Shown here in pieces: positions 1 through 11,027 of a stretch of DNA of 64,000 nucleotides. The stretch comes from Streptomyces noursei ATCC 11455 (GTDB lineage: Bacteria; Actinomycetota; Actinomycetes; Streptomycetales; Streptomycetaceae). Under the pieces are notes generated by a model. The model did not search any database, had not been told where the DNA came from, and saw only the letters and a program-made list of their open reading frames with translations. The position numbers and the translations under genes were made by a program. The stretch lies in the NCBI RefSeq assembly GCF_001704275.1, contig NZ_CP011533.1, forward strand, positions 4,526,001 to 4,590,000. Direction: 5' to 3'. Every line of letters begins with the position of its first letter. Positions within the stretch are counted from its first letter, which is position 1.

Positions 1-192
1 GCGTGCGTCCCGCTCCCCGATGCCGGCGAAACGGCACAGGGCCCTCGCGCGGTCGATCGCACTCCGCCCCCTGGCGAGGTGCCGCCTCCTCAGGTCCCGC
101 AAGGCTTCCTCGGAGGTCGTCACCCCGCCGCGGGACGGCGCCTCCGCATCGAGCGACGCGAGTTGCGACTTCTCACCATCGGATGCACTCAT
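1..192 (-). CDS. Hypothetical protein, 5' part only
   Basis: The reading frame begins at ATG 190-192, preceded on the minus strand by AAGGAGG eight bases upstream, and runs off the left edge without a stop. The 64 visible residues start MSASDGEKSQ and are charged and Arg/Ala-rich with no membrane segment or recognisable motif. Function is unknown. The strong ribosome binding site and G/C-biased third positions are the reasons to call it real. Confidence 0.6.
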   Translation of the reverse strand, partial: MSASDGEKSQLASLDAEAPSRGGVTTSEEALRDLRRRHLARGRSAIDRARALCRFAGIGERDAR

Positions 193-324
193 GGCCGCCT
201 CCTTGTCCGTTGGGCCCACTCGGGCTCGGGCGCACCGCGGCGCGGAGCCGTGTCAAAGGCGCCGACGGTGCGCCGGGCAGGGTGCCACGCGGGGCGCGAA
301 GAGACCAGGGGCATGCCCGGCCGG

Positions 325-786
325 TCAGGAGCCGGGCGTGATGCGGAAGACGGGGTGCTTGGGCGCGATGCCCAGCAGCACCTCGTCGGAGGAGTCCGGG
401 CCGACGCCGCCGAAGAAGACGCCGACCTCGGCCTTCCAGCGCTTGAGGTAGGCGCGCAGCAGCTCGGGCTTCTCGGCGTCCGGGACCTCGGTGGCGGTGA
501 ACGGCCGCGCCGTCTTCCCGATGCGGAGTTCGCCGCCGCCTGCGGCGCGCATGTTGTGGGTCCACTGCACATGGCCGCGCGGCGCGACGAGGTACTGCCG
601 ACCGTCCACGGTGAGCGGGTTCACCGGGGTGCACCGCCACTCCCCGCTCTTGCGGCCGCGCACCGCGAGCTCCTGGGAGCCGAGCACGCTGATGCCGCGC
701 CGGGTGAGCGCGGCGACGAGCCGGTTGAACACGTTGCGGGTGAACCAGCCCGGCTTGATGACGTGCTGCTCGACGCCTGCGCTCAT
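325..786 (-). CDS. Nitroreductase/deazaflavin-dependent (DUF385) oxidoreductase
   Basis: This 153-residue protein has the small split-barrel layout of F420H2- or flavin-dependent enzymes. Seen in the sequence: GIxxLG, then RGRKSGEWRxTPV and the stretch DGRQYLVAPRG...WTHNMRAAG, the family core that holds the deazaflavin. Members reduce activated double bonds or nitro groups in the cytosol; the substrate here is unknown. ATG at 786 has GGGAGG nine bases upstream. The gene is divergent from the TetR gene at 919 and the gap holds three similar palindromic sites, so TetR control is likely. Confidence 0.8.
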   Translation of the reverse strand: MSAGVEQHVIKPGWFTRNVFNRLVAALTRRGISVLGSQELAVRGRKSGEWRCTPVNPLTVDGRQYLVAPRGHVQWTHNMRAAGGGELRIGKTARPFTATEVPDAEKPELLRAYLKRWKAEVGVFFGGVGPDSSDEVLLGIAPKHPVFRITPGS

Positions 787-814
787 GGGGATCCTCCCGG
801 AGAAGTAAAAGTGT

Positions 815-877
815 GAGCGGTGCTCTCTCTGTAGAGCAGTGTGCACGGCATGGCTCCGCAAAGCAAGAGCAGTGCTC
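815..877. promoter_or_regulatory. Probable TetR operator cluster
   Basis: Three copies of one motif lie between the divergent oxidoreductase and tetR genes: GAGCGGTGCTC at 815-825, GAGCAGTGTGC at 834-844 and the palindrome GAGCAGTGCTC at 867-877. The last sits just upstream of a tetR -35 (TTGGTC, 884-889). Repressor binding here is inferred from position and symmetry. Confidence 0.55.
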
Positions 878-918
878 TCGATATTGGTCGCTGCTCGCCC
901 CGATGGCAGACTGGCCCC

Positions 919-1623
919 ATGAGCGTCATCCAGGGAGCGCGGGAACGCGCACGCAGGGAAGTCACCGCCGCCATCAAGGACGCGGCCCGCCGGCAGCTCG
1001 CCACCGAGGGCGCCGCCAAGCTGTCGCTCCGCGCCGTCGCCCGCGAGCTCGGGATGGTCTCCTCCGCGCTGTACCGGTACTTCCCCAGCCGCGACGACCT
1101 GCTCACGGCGCTGATCATCGACGCCTACGACGCGGTGGGCGAGGCGGCCGAGCACGCCCTCGCCGAGACCGGCGCCGCACCCGTCGCCCGGTGGACCGCG
1201 GTCTGCCGCGCCGTCCGTGCCTGGGCGTTGGAGCACCCGCACGAGTACGCGCTCATCTACGGCTCACCCGTCCCCGGCTACGCCGCGCCCCAGGCCACCA
1301 CCGCGTCCGCCGCCCGCGTCGGCCTCGCCCTGATCGGCGTGGTCGAGGACGCGTACCCGGCCGACGTCTCCCCCGCGCCGGCCGCCCCGTCGCTTCCGCA
1401 AGAGGTGCTGGACGACGCCGAGGAGCTGCGCAGGACCCTCGGCGTACGCCTGCCCGCCCCCGTCCTGGCGGAGATCGCCGCCGCCTGGGCCGAACTCTTC
1501 GGCCTGGTGAGCTTCGAGGTCTTCGGCCAGTTCAACCGCGTCATCGAGGCCCGCGACGCCTTCTTCGCACGCGCCGCCACCCGACTCGCCCAGAACGTCG
1601 GCCTCACGGTCGGCGGGGAGTAG
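919..1623 (+). CDS. TetR/AcrR family transcriptional regulator
   Basis: A 234-residue TetR-type repressor. Residues about 13-60 form the helix-turn-helix (AAIKDAARRQLATEGAAKLS...LGMVSSALYRYFPSRDDLL), followed by an all-helical ligand domain of the WHG/TetR_C_33 kind. ATG 919 is chosen over an upstream ATG because a -10-like CAGACT ends six bases before it, with TTGGTC 17 bases further up, the usual layout of leaderless Streptomyces genes. It probably represses itself and the divergent deazaflavin-type oxidoreductase. The inducer is unknown. Confidence 0.85.
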   Translation: MSVIQGARERARREVTAAIKDAARRQLATEGAAKLSLRAVARELGMVSSALYRYFPSRDDLLTALIIDAYDAVGEAAEHALAETGAAPVARWTAVCRAVRAWALEHPHEYALIYGSPVPGYAAPQATTASAARVGLALIGVVEDAYPADVSPAPAAPSLPQEVLDDAEELRRTLGVRLPAPVLAEIAAAWAELFGLVSFEVFGQFNRVIEARDAFFARAATRLAQNVGLTVGGE

Positions 1624-1651
1624 CGCGACGGGGCACGGGGCGCCGCCCCGT

Positions 1652-3628
1652 TCAGCCGCGGCCGCTTTCGAAGAGTTCCGTGTACAGGCCGCCGCGGGCG
1701 AGGAGGTCGGGGTGGGTGCCGGATTCGGTGAGGTGGCCCTCGTCGAAGACGAGAACGAGGTCGGCGCCGGTGGCGAGGTCGAGGTCGTGGCTGATGACGA
1801 GGGTGGTGCGGCCGGCGGCGAGGCGGTGGAGGGGGCCGAGGATGCGCTGGGCGGCGAGGGTGTCCAGGCCGGTGGTGGGCTCGTCGAGGATGAGGACCGG
1901 GGCGTCGCGGAGCATGGCGCGGGCGATGGCGATGCGTTGCAGCTGGCCGCCGGAGAGGGCGGCGGTGGCGGGCGCGATGACCGTGTCGTAGCCGTGCGGG
2001 AGGGCGGTGATGAAGGCGTGGGCGTCGGCGGCCCGGGCGGCCTGGACGACTTCCTCGTGGGTCGGGACGGGGTGGTCCCGGCCGCAGGCGATGTTGCGCT
2101 CGATGGTGTCGTGCAGGACGAGGGTCTCCTGGGGGAGCAGGGTGATGTTGCGGCGGAGGTCGGCCAGGGAGAGCCGGTCGACCTCGATGCCGTCGAGCCG
2201 GATGGTGCCCTCGTCCGGGTCGTAGAAGCGCAGCAGGAGCGCGGCGAGGGTGGACTTCCCGGCGCCGCTGGGGCCGGTGACGACCAGGAACGCGCCCGGC
2301 CGCGCGGTGAAGGAGAGCGCGGCGAGGGCGTGGTGACCGGGGGCGGCGTTCGGGTAGCGGAAGGTGACGTCCCGGACGGCGAGTTCGCCGCGGGCACGGT
2401 GCGGGAAGGGCGTGGTGCGCTCGGGTGGCGGGTCGGTGACGGCCGGGCGGGCGTCGAGGATCTCCAGCAGCCGGTCGGCGGCCGCGGTGGCGGCGGTGGC
2501 GGTCAGGCCGAGTTGGCCCAGGGAGCGGATCGGCGGGTAGAGGTAGCCGATGAAGGCGGCGAAGGCGAGGAGTTGGCCGAGGGTCATCCGGCCGGCCGAG
2601 ATCTCCCAGGCGCCGAGGCCGATGATGGCCAGCACGCAGAGGGTCTCCAGGACCTCGATGAGCTGCTCGTAGAGGGCGTTGAGGCGGGCGCTGGCGACCG
2701 AGGCGCGGAGCCAGCGCAGGGCCTCCCGGCTCAGCCGGGTCTCCTCGTCGCGCTGCCGGTTGTACGCCTGGGTGAGGACGACGTTGACCAGCGTCTCCTC
2801 GACGACGGAGGTGAGGGCGCCGTCGGCCGCCCGCAGGCGGCGGGAGACCTCGCGCAGTCGGCTGGTGAAGCGGCGGGTGGCGGCGAGGAAGATCGGCGCG
2901 GCGACGAAGGTGGCCAGCGCCAGTTCCCAGCGCAGCCAGAGCGCGGCGGCGCCGTAGAAGAGCGTGCTGAAGACGGCCGTGCAGGCGCTCACCAGGCCGC
3001 TGACCACGAGGTGTTCGATGGCGTCGACGTCACCGGTCAGTCGTTCCACCAGGTCGCCGCGGCGGTTGCGTTGGAAGAAGTGCGGCGGCAGCGTCTGGAG
3101 GTGGGTGAAGACCCGGGCCCGTAGGCGCAGCAGGAAGCGTTCCGCGGTCCAGGCGGCGAGGGAGCTGCCGAGGTAGCCCACCACCGCGCCGAGGAGCGCG
3201 ACCGTGAGCCAGGTGCCGGCGGGTTCCCAGAAGGCGCTGACCGAGCCCTGCGCGAGGGCCTGGTCGGTGAGTTGCGCGAAGAGGAGGATCGTGACGGTCT
3301 CGGCGAGCGCGGCGACGATGGCGCACACTCCCACCAGCAGCATCCAGCGGCGGTCGCCCTTGGTCAGCGGCCAGAAGCGGTGGAACGCCTCGACGGCGCC
3401 GACATGGCGGGTCAGGATGGGCGCTTCGGTGGGGAGTTGACCGCGGATGCCGGCGGGAGCGGGGGCCTGCGGCCGCTCCTGTCCCTGCGCCGGTGACGGT
3501 GGCCGCTGCGGTGTCGGCGAGCGGTCCTGGGCCGGTGCCGGTTCACGCTGCCGCGACGGGTCCGGTGCCGGCTCCGGGCCGGTGGACTCCGGTACGGGGT
3601 AGGGCAGTTCTGCCTTACGGGGATGCAT
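1652..3628 (-). CDS. ABC transporter, fused permease and ATPase (exporter type)
   Basis: An exporter half-transporter that should act as a homodimer in the membrane. After a Pro/Glu/Arg-rich N-terminus there is a six-helix permease domain, then an ATPase domain with Walker A (GPSGAGKST), Q-loop LLPQE, signature LSGGQLQRIAIARA, Walker B (VLILDEP) and switch VISHD. Everything needed for hydrolysis is present. Substrate is unknown; the layout resembles multidrug or lipid exporters. The start is uncertain: ATG 3628 gives 658 residues, while GTG 3745 is possible; neither has a clear ribosome binding site. No partner half-transporter lies nearby. Confidence 0.85.
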   Translation of the reverse strand: MHPRKAELPYPVPESTGPEPAPDPSRQREPAPAQDRSPTPQRPPSPAQGQERPQAPAPAGIRGQLPTEAPILTRHVGAVEAFHRFWPLTKGDRRWMLLVGVCAIVAALAETVTILLFAQLTDQALAQGSVSAFWEPAGTWLTVALLGAVVGYLGSSLAAWTAERFLLRLRARVFTHLQTLPPHFFQRNRRGDLVERLTGDVDAIEHLVVSGLVSACTAVFSTLFYGAAALWLRWELALATFVAAPIFLAATRRFTSRLREVSRRLRAADGALTSVVEETLVNVVLTQAYNRQRDEETRLSREALRWLRASVASARLNALYEQLIEVLETLCVLAIIGLGAWEISAGRMTLGQLLAFAAFIGYLYPPIRSLGQLGLTATAATAAADRLLEILDARPAVTDPPPERTTPFPHRARGELAVRDVTFRYPNAAPGHHALAALSFTARPGAFLVVTGPSGAGKSTLAALLLRFYDPDEGTIRLDGIEVDRLSLADLRRNITLLPQETLVLHDTIERNIACGRDHPVPTHEEVVQAARAADAHAFITALPHGYDTVIAPATAALSGGQLQRIAIARAMLRDAPVLILDEPTTGLDTLAAQRILGPLHRLAAGRTTLVISHDLDLATGADLVLVFDEGHLTESGTHPDLLARGGLYTELFESGRG

Positions 3629-3803
3629 GGTCGCCACGTGTGGTGCGGGCCGTCGATCACGGGGTCCGGCAGCCCACGAGGCCGGCTCGCGTCGCACGTG
3701 CGAGCCCGCCTCGGGCTGTGCGTCGGGTCCGTTGGCCCGAATCACATGTCAGTGATCGTCCGTTGTCGTGTTCCGCGTCACCGGCACGGCAACGGGTCGG
3801 ATC

Positions 3804-4004
3804 TCACCGGAAGAAGCCGAAGCCACGTCCGCCGCGTCCGCCGCGGAATCCGTAGCCGTAGCCGCCGCGCCCATAGAAGCCGCGTCCGTAGAAGCCGCGT
3901 CCGTAGAAGCCGCCGCGTCCATATCCGCGGCCCCAGCCTCCGTGTCCGCCGCCTCCGCCGCCGCCGTTGATCCGATTGCGGGGGAAGAATGCCGAGAAGG
4001 TCAT
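3804..4004 (-). CDS. Small glycine/arginine/aromatic-rich protein
   Basis: A 66-residue product starting MTFSAFFPRNRIN, then a run of seven glycines and a tandem series of FYGRG/GRGGY units up to the C-terminal GFGFFR. It is made almost only of Gly, Arg, Phe and Tyr, with no Cys and only one Ser, and no signal peptide. ATG 4002-4004 has AGGAGG at ideal spacing, so it is very likely translated. The DNA carries 15-base direct repeats. Such RGG/FYG composition is known from RNA-binding or condensate-forming proteins, but no function can be assigned. Confidence 0.6.
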   Translation of the reverse strand: MTFSAFFPRNRINGGGGGGGHGGWGRGYGRGGFYGRGFYGRGFYGRGGYGYGFRGGRGGRGFGFFR

Positions 4005-4257
4005 CTTCGCCTCCTGAGAATGAGGACTTTCGCCGCGGCCTTCAGCCGGACCGTGCTCTGTACGGCGATTCGGCGCGTTCCCGCCGGGGCGTCCCGTGCG
4101 GTGCGTTCCGGAGGAACGTTCTGTCCGCGACACCTCCGACACTACGTCGGTCACCCATCACCAACAAGGGTTTTATGTGAAAATTCAGACATACAACACA
4201 AGTCACTGTGGGTGGGAGGGCGGTCGCTCACGGTCTACCTGATGGGCCGAAACCGCG

Positions 4258-4434
4258 TCAGGGGCGCCGCCTTTCGCGCATCAGGAACAGGACCACGGCC
4301 GAGGCGATGACGACCGTGCCGGTGCCGACGCTCAGCACGACCTGCTGAGCGCCGTCGAAGGCGAGGCCGGTGAAGGCGTTGACGACGGCGGCGAGGGCCA
4401 GTACGCACCAGAGCGCGGCTTTCAGGGCGTTCAT
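4258..4434 (-). CDS. Small two-TM membrane protein
   Basis: A 58-residue protein (MNALKAALWCVLALAAVVNA...) with two hydrophobic helices, about residues 5-22 and 30-50, ending in a basic MRERRRP tail that should lie in the cytosol. ATG 4434 was chosen because the membrane helix follows directly; an ATG at 4476 would add an unremarkable Pro/Arg-rich leader. GGAAGG lies upstream at rather long spacing. Function unknown. Confidence 0.55.
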   Translation of the reverse strand: MNALKAALWCVLALAAVVNAFTGLAFDGAQQVVLSVGTGTVVIASAVVLFLMRERRRP

Positions 4435-4793
4435 CGGTGACGGTGTCCTTCCGGGCGCGATTGATCCGAGGGGCACGAGGCGCGCGGGCGCGTCGCGGAC
4501 GCCGCGTCAGCGACGGTGACCCTGTGCGCTCGACCCGTCTCCACGATGCCCGGCGCGCGGGCCGGGGACGAGGGGGAGCGCCCCCGGATCGGGGGTACAT
4601 CGAGCTGCACCCCCGAGGTACTTCGAGGTGCGCCGAGGTGTGTCGCGGTACGTCGCGGTACGTCGTGCGGCGCCACCGCCCGTTCGTTCGCCCGGAGGGG
4701 GGCGTGAACTGCGCGACGGCGGCGGGATGTTGACGGCGCCTGGGCAGTGGCGGCGGCGAGAGCGGCGGCTGCCGCACGGCTGCTGACGATACG
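4435..4793. other. Gene-free interval upstream of the two-TM gene
   Basis: No open frame here has good start signals or codon bias. The notable content is a set of decamer repeats at 4614-4663 and a small hairpin before it, with arms GGGGGT at about 4591 and ACCCCC at about 4609. Confidence 0.5.
4614..4663. repeat. Five tandem 10-bp repeats
   Basis: Successive units are CGAGGTACTT, CGAGGTGCGC, CGAGGTGTGT, CGCGGTACGT and CGCGGTACGT. The spacing of one DNA turn puts every unit on the same helix face, as in iteron-type binding sites. They lie about 180 bp upstream of the small two-TM gene at 4434 (minus strand). Confidence 0.6.
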
Positions 4794-7361
4794 TCACCTC
4801 GCGCCGTGCGGGGCGGGGACGGGCGGCGCCGGCTCCCCCGGCGTCTCCCCCGGCGCCTCCCCCGAGGACTCCCGCCGCGGTTCCCCCTGCCCCTGCTCCG
4901 CCCAGATGATCTTTCCGTTGGTCGTGTAGCGGGTGCCCCAGCGGCGGGTGAGCTGGGCGACGATCAGCAGCCCGCGGCCGCCCTCGTCCGTGGTCCGGGC
5001 GTGCCGCAGGTGCGGGGCGGTGCTGCCGGTGTCGAAGACCTCGCAGATCAGCGCGGCGTCCTGGCGGATCAGGCGCAGGGTGATCGGGCCGCTGCCGTGC
5101 CGGATGGCGTTGGTGACCAGTTCGCTGACGACCAGTTCGGTGGTGAAGCGCAGCGGCTCCAGCCCCCACGCCGCCAGCTGCCGCCCGGCGAGATTGCGGG
5201 CGCCGGCGACCACCGCCGGGTCGGCGGACAGGTCCCAGGAGGCGACCTGGCTGGCGTCCAGGGCGTGCGTGCGGGCCAGCAGCAGCGCGGCGTCGTCGGA
5301 CGGCGGGCCGGTCAGCAGTGCCGACACGACGTTCCCGCCGATCTCGTCGAGCGTCGTGCCGGGCTCCGCGAGGGCGCGACCGAGCCGAGTCATGCCCACC
5401 CCGATGTCCCGGTCGTAGGTCTGCAGCAGTCCGTTGGTGTAGAGCGCCAGCAAGCTGCCCTCGGCCAGCTCCAGTTCGACCGATTCGAAGGGCAGCGCGC
5501 CCAGGCCGAGCGGCGGTCCGGCGGGCAGGTCGGGGAACTCCACGGCGCCGTCGGGGGCGAGGACCGCGGGCGGCAGATGGCTGGCGCGGGCCATCGTGCA
5601 GGACCGGCTGACCGGGTCGTACACCGCGTACAGACAGGTGGCACCCATGAATCCCAGCGCGGTGGCGGCCGTGCCGTCGTCGGCGGCCGCGCCGTCGTCC
5701 CGGCGGTTCTCCATCAGGCCGATCACCAAGTCGTCGAGGCGGGCGAGGAGTTCGTCCGGCGGCAGGTCCAGGTTGGCCAGGGTCCGGACCGCGGTCCGCA
5801 GCCGGCCCATGGTGGCCGCGGCGTCGATGCCGTGCCCGACGACGTCCCCGACCACCAGCGCCACCCGCGCCCCCGACAGCGGGATCACGTCGAACCAGTC
5901 GCCGCCCACCCCGCTCGGGACGTCCGCCGGGAAGTACCAGGACGCCACGTCCAGAGCCACCCCGCCGGCCAGCGCGTGCGGCAGCAGATTGCGCTGCATC
6001 AACCGGGCCGCGGTGCGCTCGCGGGTGAAGCGCCGCGCGTTGTCGAGGCAGACCGCGGCGCGGGCGACCAACTCCTCGGCCAGCCGCACGTCGTCCGCGT
6101 CGAAGAGCCCCTGCCGGCGGGAGCGGACGAAGGTCGCCGCGCCGAGCGTGATGCCGCGGGCCCGGACCGGCGCCACCATCACCGACCGGAACCCGTATTC
6201 CCGCACCACGTCGGCCCGCCGCGGGTCCTCGGCCACCCAGGTGCTGTCGGCGTTCGGCAACGACTCCACCACCGACTCCCCGGTGAGCAGGCACCGCGCA
6301 ATCGCCGACCACGGCTGCCGCCGGACCGCCTCGCCGACCGCCAGCGCGGCCTCCGGGCACCCCTCGCGGACCGACCGCTGCCCGGTCCGCCGCATCGTCG
6401 GGGTGCTGTCCACCGGTCCGGGCTCCGGCTCCTCGCCGCGCAGCACGGAGTCCAGCAGATCGACCGCCACGAAGTCGGCCAGCGGCGGCACCGCCACGTC
6501 GGCCAGCTCCTGCGCGGTCCGCGTCACGTCGAGGGTGCTGCCGATCCGGGCGCTGGCGTCGTTCAGCAGCGCCAGCCCTTCCTGGGCCCGCCAGCGCTCG
6601 GTGACGTCGATGACCATGTACCAGATGCCCACGCCCCGCCCCTTGGGGCCGGCGAGCCGGAAGAACGACGCCGAGTAGGCCCGCTCCTGGTTGGGGTCGG
6701 CGTAGTTGCGGGTGCGGAACTCGTAGTCCATGACCGGCTTCCCGGTCTTCAGCACCTGCCCCATCCGCTCCTCGAAGGCGTCGGCCTCGTCCCGCGGCAG
6801 CACCTGGGCGACCGTGCGCCCCAGCCGCTGCTCCAGCGGGACCAGGCGCTCCAGCACCGCGTTCACCCAGACGTAGCGCAGGTCGGTGTCCAGGACGGCC
6901 ATGCCGACCGGGGCGTGGGCCAGAAACGGTTCCAGCATCAGCTGGTTCACCCCGCCGCCGGGCACCCGCCACTCCTCCAGCGCGATCACCGACCACCGCT
7001 CGGGCGCGGCCGTCCCGCCGGTCGCCGCGGTGATCACCGGCGACACCTCCACCGCGAGCTGGATCGCGTGCCCGTCCCGGTGCCGGGCCGCCACCGACCC
7101 GCTCCACCCGTCCCCCGCCCAGTGGGCCACCGCGGCGACCCGCGCCGCGTCCCCCGGTACGGCCAGCAGCGTCACCGCACTGCGCCCCAGGACCTCCGTC
7201 GCCGGGTAACCCAGCAGCCGTTCCGCCGCCCGCGTCCAGGAGACCACCACGCCGCGGCCGTCCAGCTCGGCCGCGGCCGCGGTGGCGATGTCACAGGCCC
7301 GGCCCGGCCCCTCGCCCACCCCGCCGCCCGACCTGTCCGGCCGGTCATTCTCCGAGGTCAT
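4794..7361 (-). CDS. PAS-GAF-SpoIIE phosphatase with HATPase domain
   Basis: An 855-residue cytosolic signalling protein. Approximate order: PAS-like domain (25-120), second PAS (140-250, MAVLDTDLRYVWVNAVLERL), GAF (265-440), SpoIIE/PP2C-type phosphatase (460-665, with GDVVGHGIDAAATMGRLRT and GGDWFDVIPL), and a C-terminal GHKL kinase-like ATPase (700-845, LVVSELVTNAIRHGSG and DEGGRGLLIVAQL). Streptomyces has dozens of such proteins, which reverse or carry out anti-anti-sigma phosphorylation in sigma-B-type pathways. No anti-sigma or anti-anti-sigma gene is adjacent; the SigF/SigN-like genes lie 45 kb away. No clear ribosome binding site. Confidence 0.85.
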   Translation of the reverse strand: MTSENDRPDRSGGGVGEGPGRACDIATAAAAELDGRGVVVSWTRAAERLLGYPATEVLGRSAVTLLAVPGDAARVAAVAHWAGDGWSGSVAARHRDGHAIQLAVEVSPVITAATGGTAAPERWSVIALEEWRVPGGGVNQLMLEPFLAHAPVGMAVLDTDLRYVWVNAVLERLVPLEQRLGRTVAQVLPRDEADAFEERMGQVLKTGKPVMDYEFRTRNYADPNQERAYSASFFRLAGPKGRGVGIWYMVIDVTERWRAQEGLALLNDASARIGSTLDVTRTAQELADVAVPPLADFVAVDLLDSVLRGEEPEPGPVDSTPTMRRTGQRSVREGCPEAALAVGEAVRRQPWSAIARCLLTGESVVESLPNADSTWVAEDPRRADVVREYGFRSVMVAPVRARGITLGAATFVRSRRQGLFDADDVRLAEELVARAAVCLDNARRFTRERTAARLMQRNLLPHALAGGVALDVASWYFPADVPSGVGGDWFDVIPLSGARVALVVGDVVGHGIDAAATMGRLRTAVRTLANLDLPPDELLARLDDLVIGLMENRRDDGAAADDGTAATALGFMGATCLYAVYDPVSRSCTMARASHLPPAVLAPDGAVEFPDLPAGPPLGLGALPFESVELELAEGSLLALYTNGLLQTYDRDIGVGMTRLGRALAEPGTTLDEIGGNVVSALLTGPPSDDAALLLARTHALDASQVASWDLSADPAVVAGARNLAGRQLAAWGLEPLRFTTELVVSELVTNAIRHGSGPITLRLIRQDAALICEVFDTGSTAPHLRHARTTDEGGRGLLIVAQLTRRWGTRYTTNGKIIWAEQGQGEPRRESSGEAPGETPGEPAPPVPAPHGAR

Positions 7362-7670
7362 CGCATCGCCAGTCCGTCGCAGCCGGTTCCGTCCCGGGCG
7401 CTGCCGCCGCCGCGGCGTGGCTGCCGCCGCGGTCCACCGGCGTCCTCGGCGGTGTCGAAGGCGCCCGCATCATGCCCATTTTAGAAGCAATGCGACATAT
7501 GGGATCATTCGCCGCGGGTCGGCCCTCCCCGGGATCAGTCACCCTGCGCGGCCCCCCGCCCGCGCTCCGTCACCACCCCGCCCGCCCGCACGTCCACCTC
7601 GACGGCGTCACGGACGCGGAGGGACCCGGCGCGCCACCTGACCGCCGGGCCCCGCCCCGACCCCCTTCTC
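7362..7670. other. Intergenic interval between spoIIE-like gene and geoA
   Basis: This region holds the promoter side of the phosphatase gene and the 3' flank of geoA. A distinctly A/T-rich patch at about 7473-7512 is the likely minus-strand promoter area. No convincing gene or terminator was found. Confidence 0.4.
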
Positions 7671-10082
<2,412 letters not shown>

Positions 10083-10190
10083 CTACCCCGGGGTCCGCCT
10101 CCGTAGGCTCATCGCGTCACACCCACGCTGAACTGGCACTCTTTCGGGTTGAGTTGGCGATGAAGGGGTGTGACGGGTGGGTCGCGTGGG

Positions 10191-11027
10191 CTATACAGGA
10201 CCGCTCTCGGCCCGGCGGAGCGCCAGCGCCGCCAGCGCCTCCGGGGCGCCCACCTGGCCGCGGACGCCCGGGAAGGCGTTGACGTCCACGATCACCGCGG
10301 CGCCGGCCCCGGCGTGCAGCACGTCCACGCCGTAGACCTCCAGGCCGAAGACCGCACCGATGTGCAGCGCGGCCTCGATCCAGGCGAAGGGGAGGGCGGC
10401 GGGCGGCAGCGGCTGGTTCGGGCCGCGCCCGCCCGGGGACAGTTCGGAGCGGCGGCGGGCGGCGAAGAGCTGCCCGTCGACGACCCACAGCTTGTGGTCC
10501 CAGCCGCTGTTGGCGGTGAACTCCTGGACGATCACGGGCTCGTCGGGCCGGGCCGCGGCCAGCTCCGCCAGGTCGGCGGGGGTGTCGACGCGCGCCACGA
10601 GGTCGCCCCGGCGGCTGCGGCGGCTCTTGAGGACGAGCGGGAAGCCGAGGTCCGGCCCGGCCGCCGCCAGCTCGCCGACCGTCGCCGTCCGCAGCGTCTC
10701 CGCGAACGGCAGTCCGGCCGCCCGGGCCACCGCGGCCATCTCCACCCGGTCCTGGCAACGGGCCGTCGCCGCGACGGAGTTGACGACCGGCGCGCCCCGG
10801 CCCTCCAGCCGGCCGGCGAGCGCGAGGGCTTGCGGCGTCCGCGCCTTGAGCAGATAGACGTCGGCGAGCGCCCCGGGCGCGGCGCCCCCGCCCGGCTCCG
10901 CTCCCCCGGCGAGGGGCACGCCGTCCGGGCCGACGAAGGCGACGTGGTGGCCGTCCCCGCGCAGCACCGCCGCCGTCGCCGCCAGCAGCGGGTGCCCGGG
11001 ATCGGCGCTGATCACGCCGACCCTCAT
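10191..11027 (-). CDS. ATP-grasp ligase-like protein (second of a pair)
   Basis: A 278-residue RimK-like ATP-grasp protein. The N-terminal Rossmann-like part is MRVGVISADPGHPLL; the ATP-binding strand is FPLVLKSRRSRRGDL, and the acidic metal site is VIVDVNAFPGVRG. Such enzymes activate a carboxylate as acyl-phosphate and couple it to an amine. ATG 11027 overlaps the stop of the upstream ATP-grasp gene by ATGA, so the two are translationally coupled and may act as a heteromer. The glycine-rich loop is less canonical than in its partner. Substrate is unknown; the gene lies directly after geoA on the same strand, 201 bp away. Confidence 0.75.
   Translation of the reverse strand: MRVGVISADPGHPLLAATAAVLRGDGHHVAFVGPDGVPLAGGAEPGGGAAPGALADVYLLKARTPQALALAGRLEGRGAPVVNSVAATARCQDRVEMAAVARAAGLPFAETLRTATVGELAAAGPDLGFPLVLKSRRSRRGDLVARVDTPADLAELAAARPDEPVIVQEFTANSGWDHKLWVVDGQLFAARRRSELSPGGRGPNQPLPPAALPFAWIEAALHIGAVFGLEVYGVDVLHAGAGAAVIVDVNAFPGVRGQVGAPEALAALALRRAESGPV

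Noticed and set aside
4507-7107. Very long minus-strand frame overlapping the SpoIIE-like gene
   Set aside because: It is in another frame of a gene with clear domains, has Gly/Arg/Pro-rich nonsense composition and arises from high GC content.
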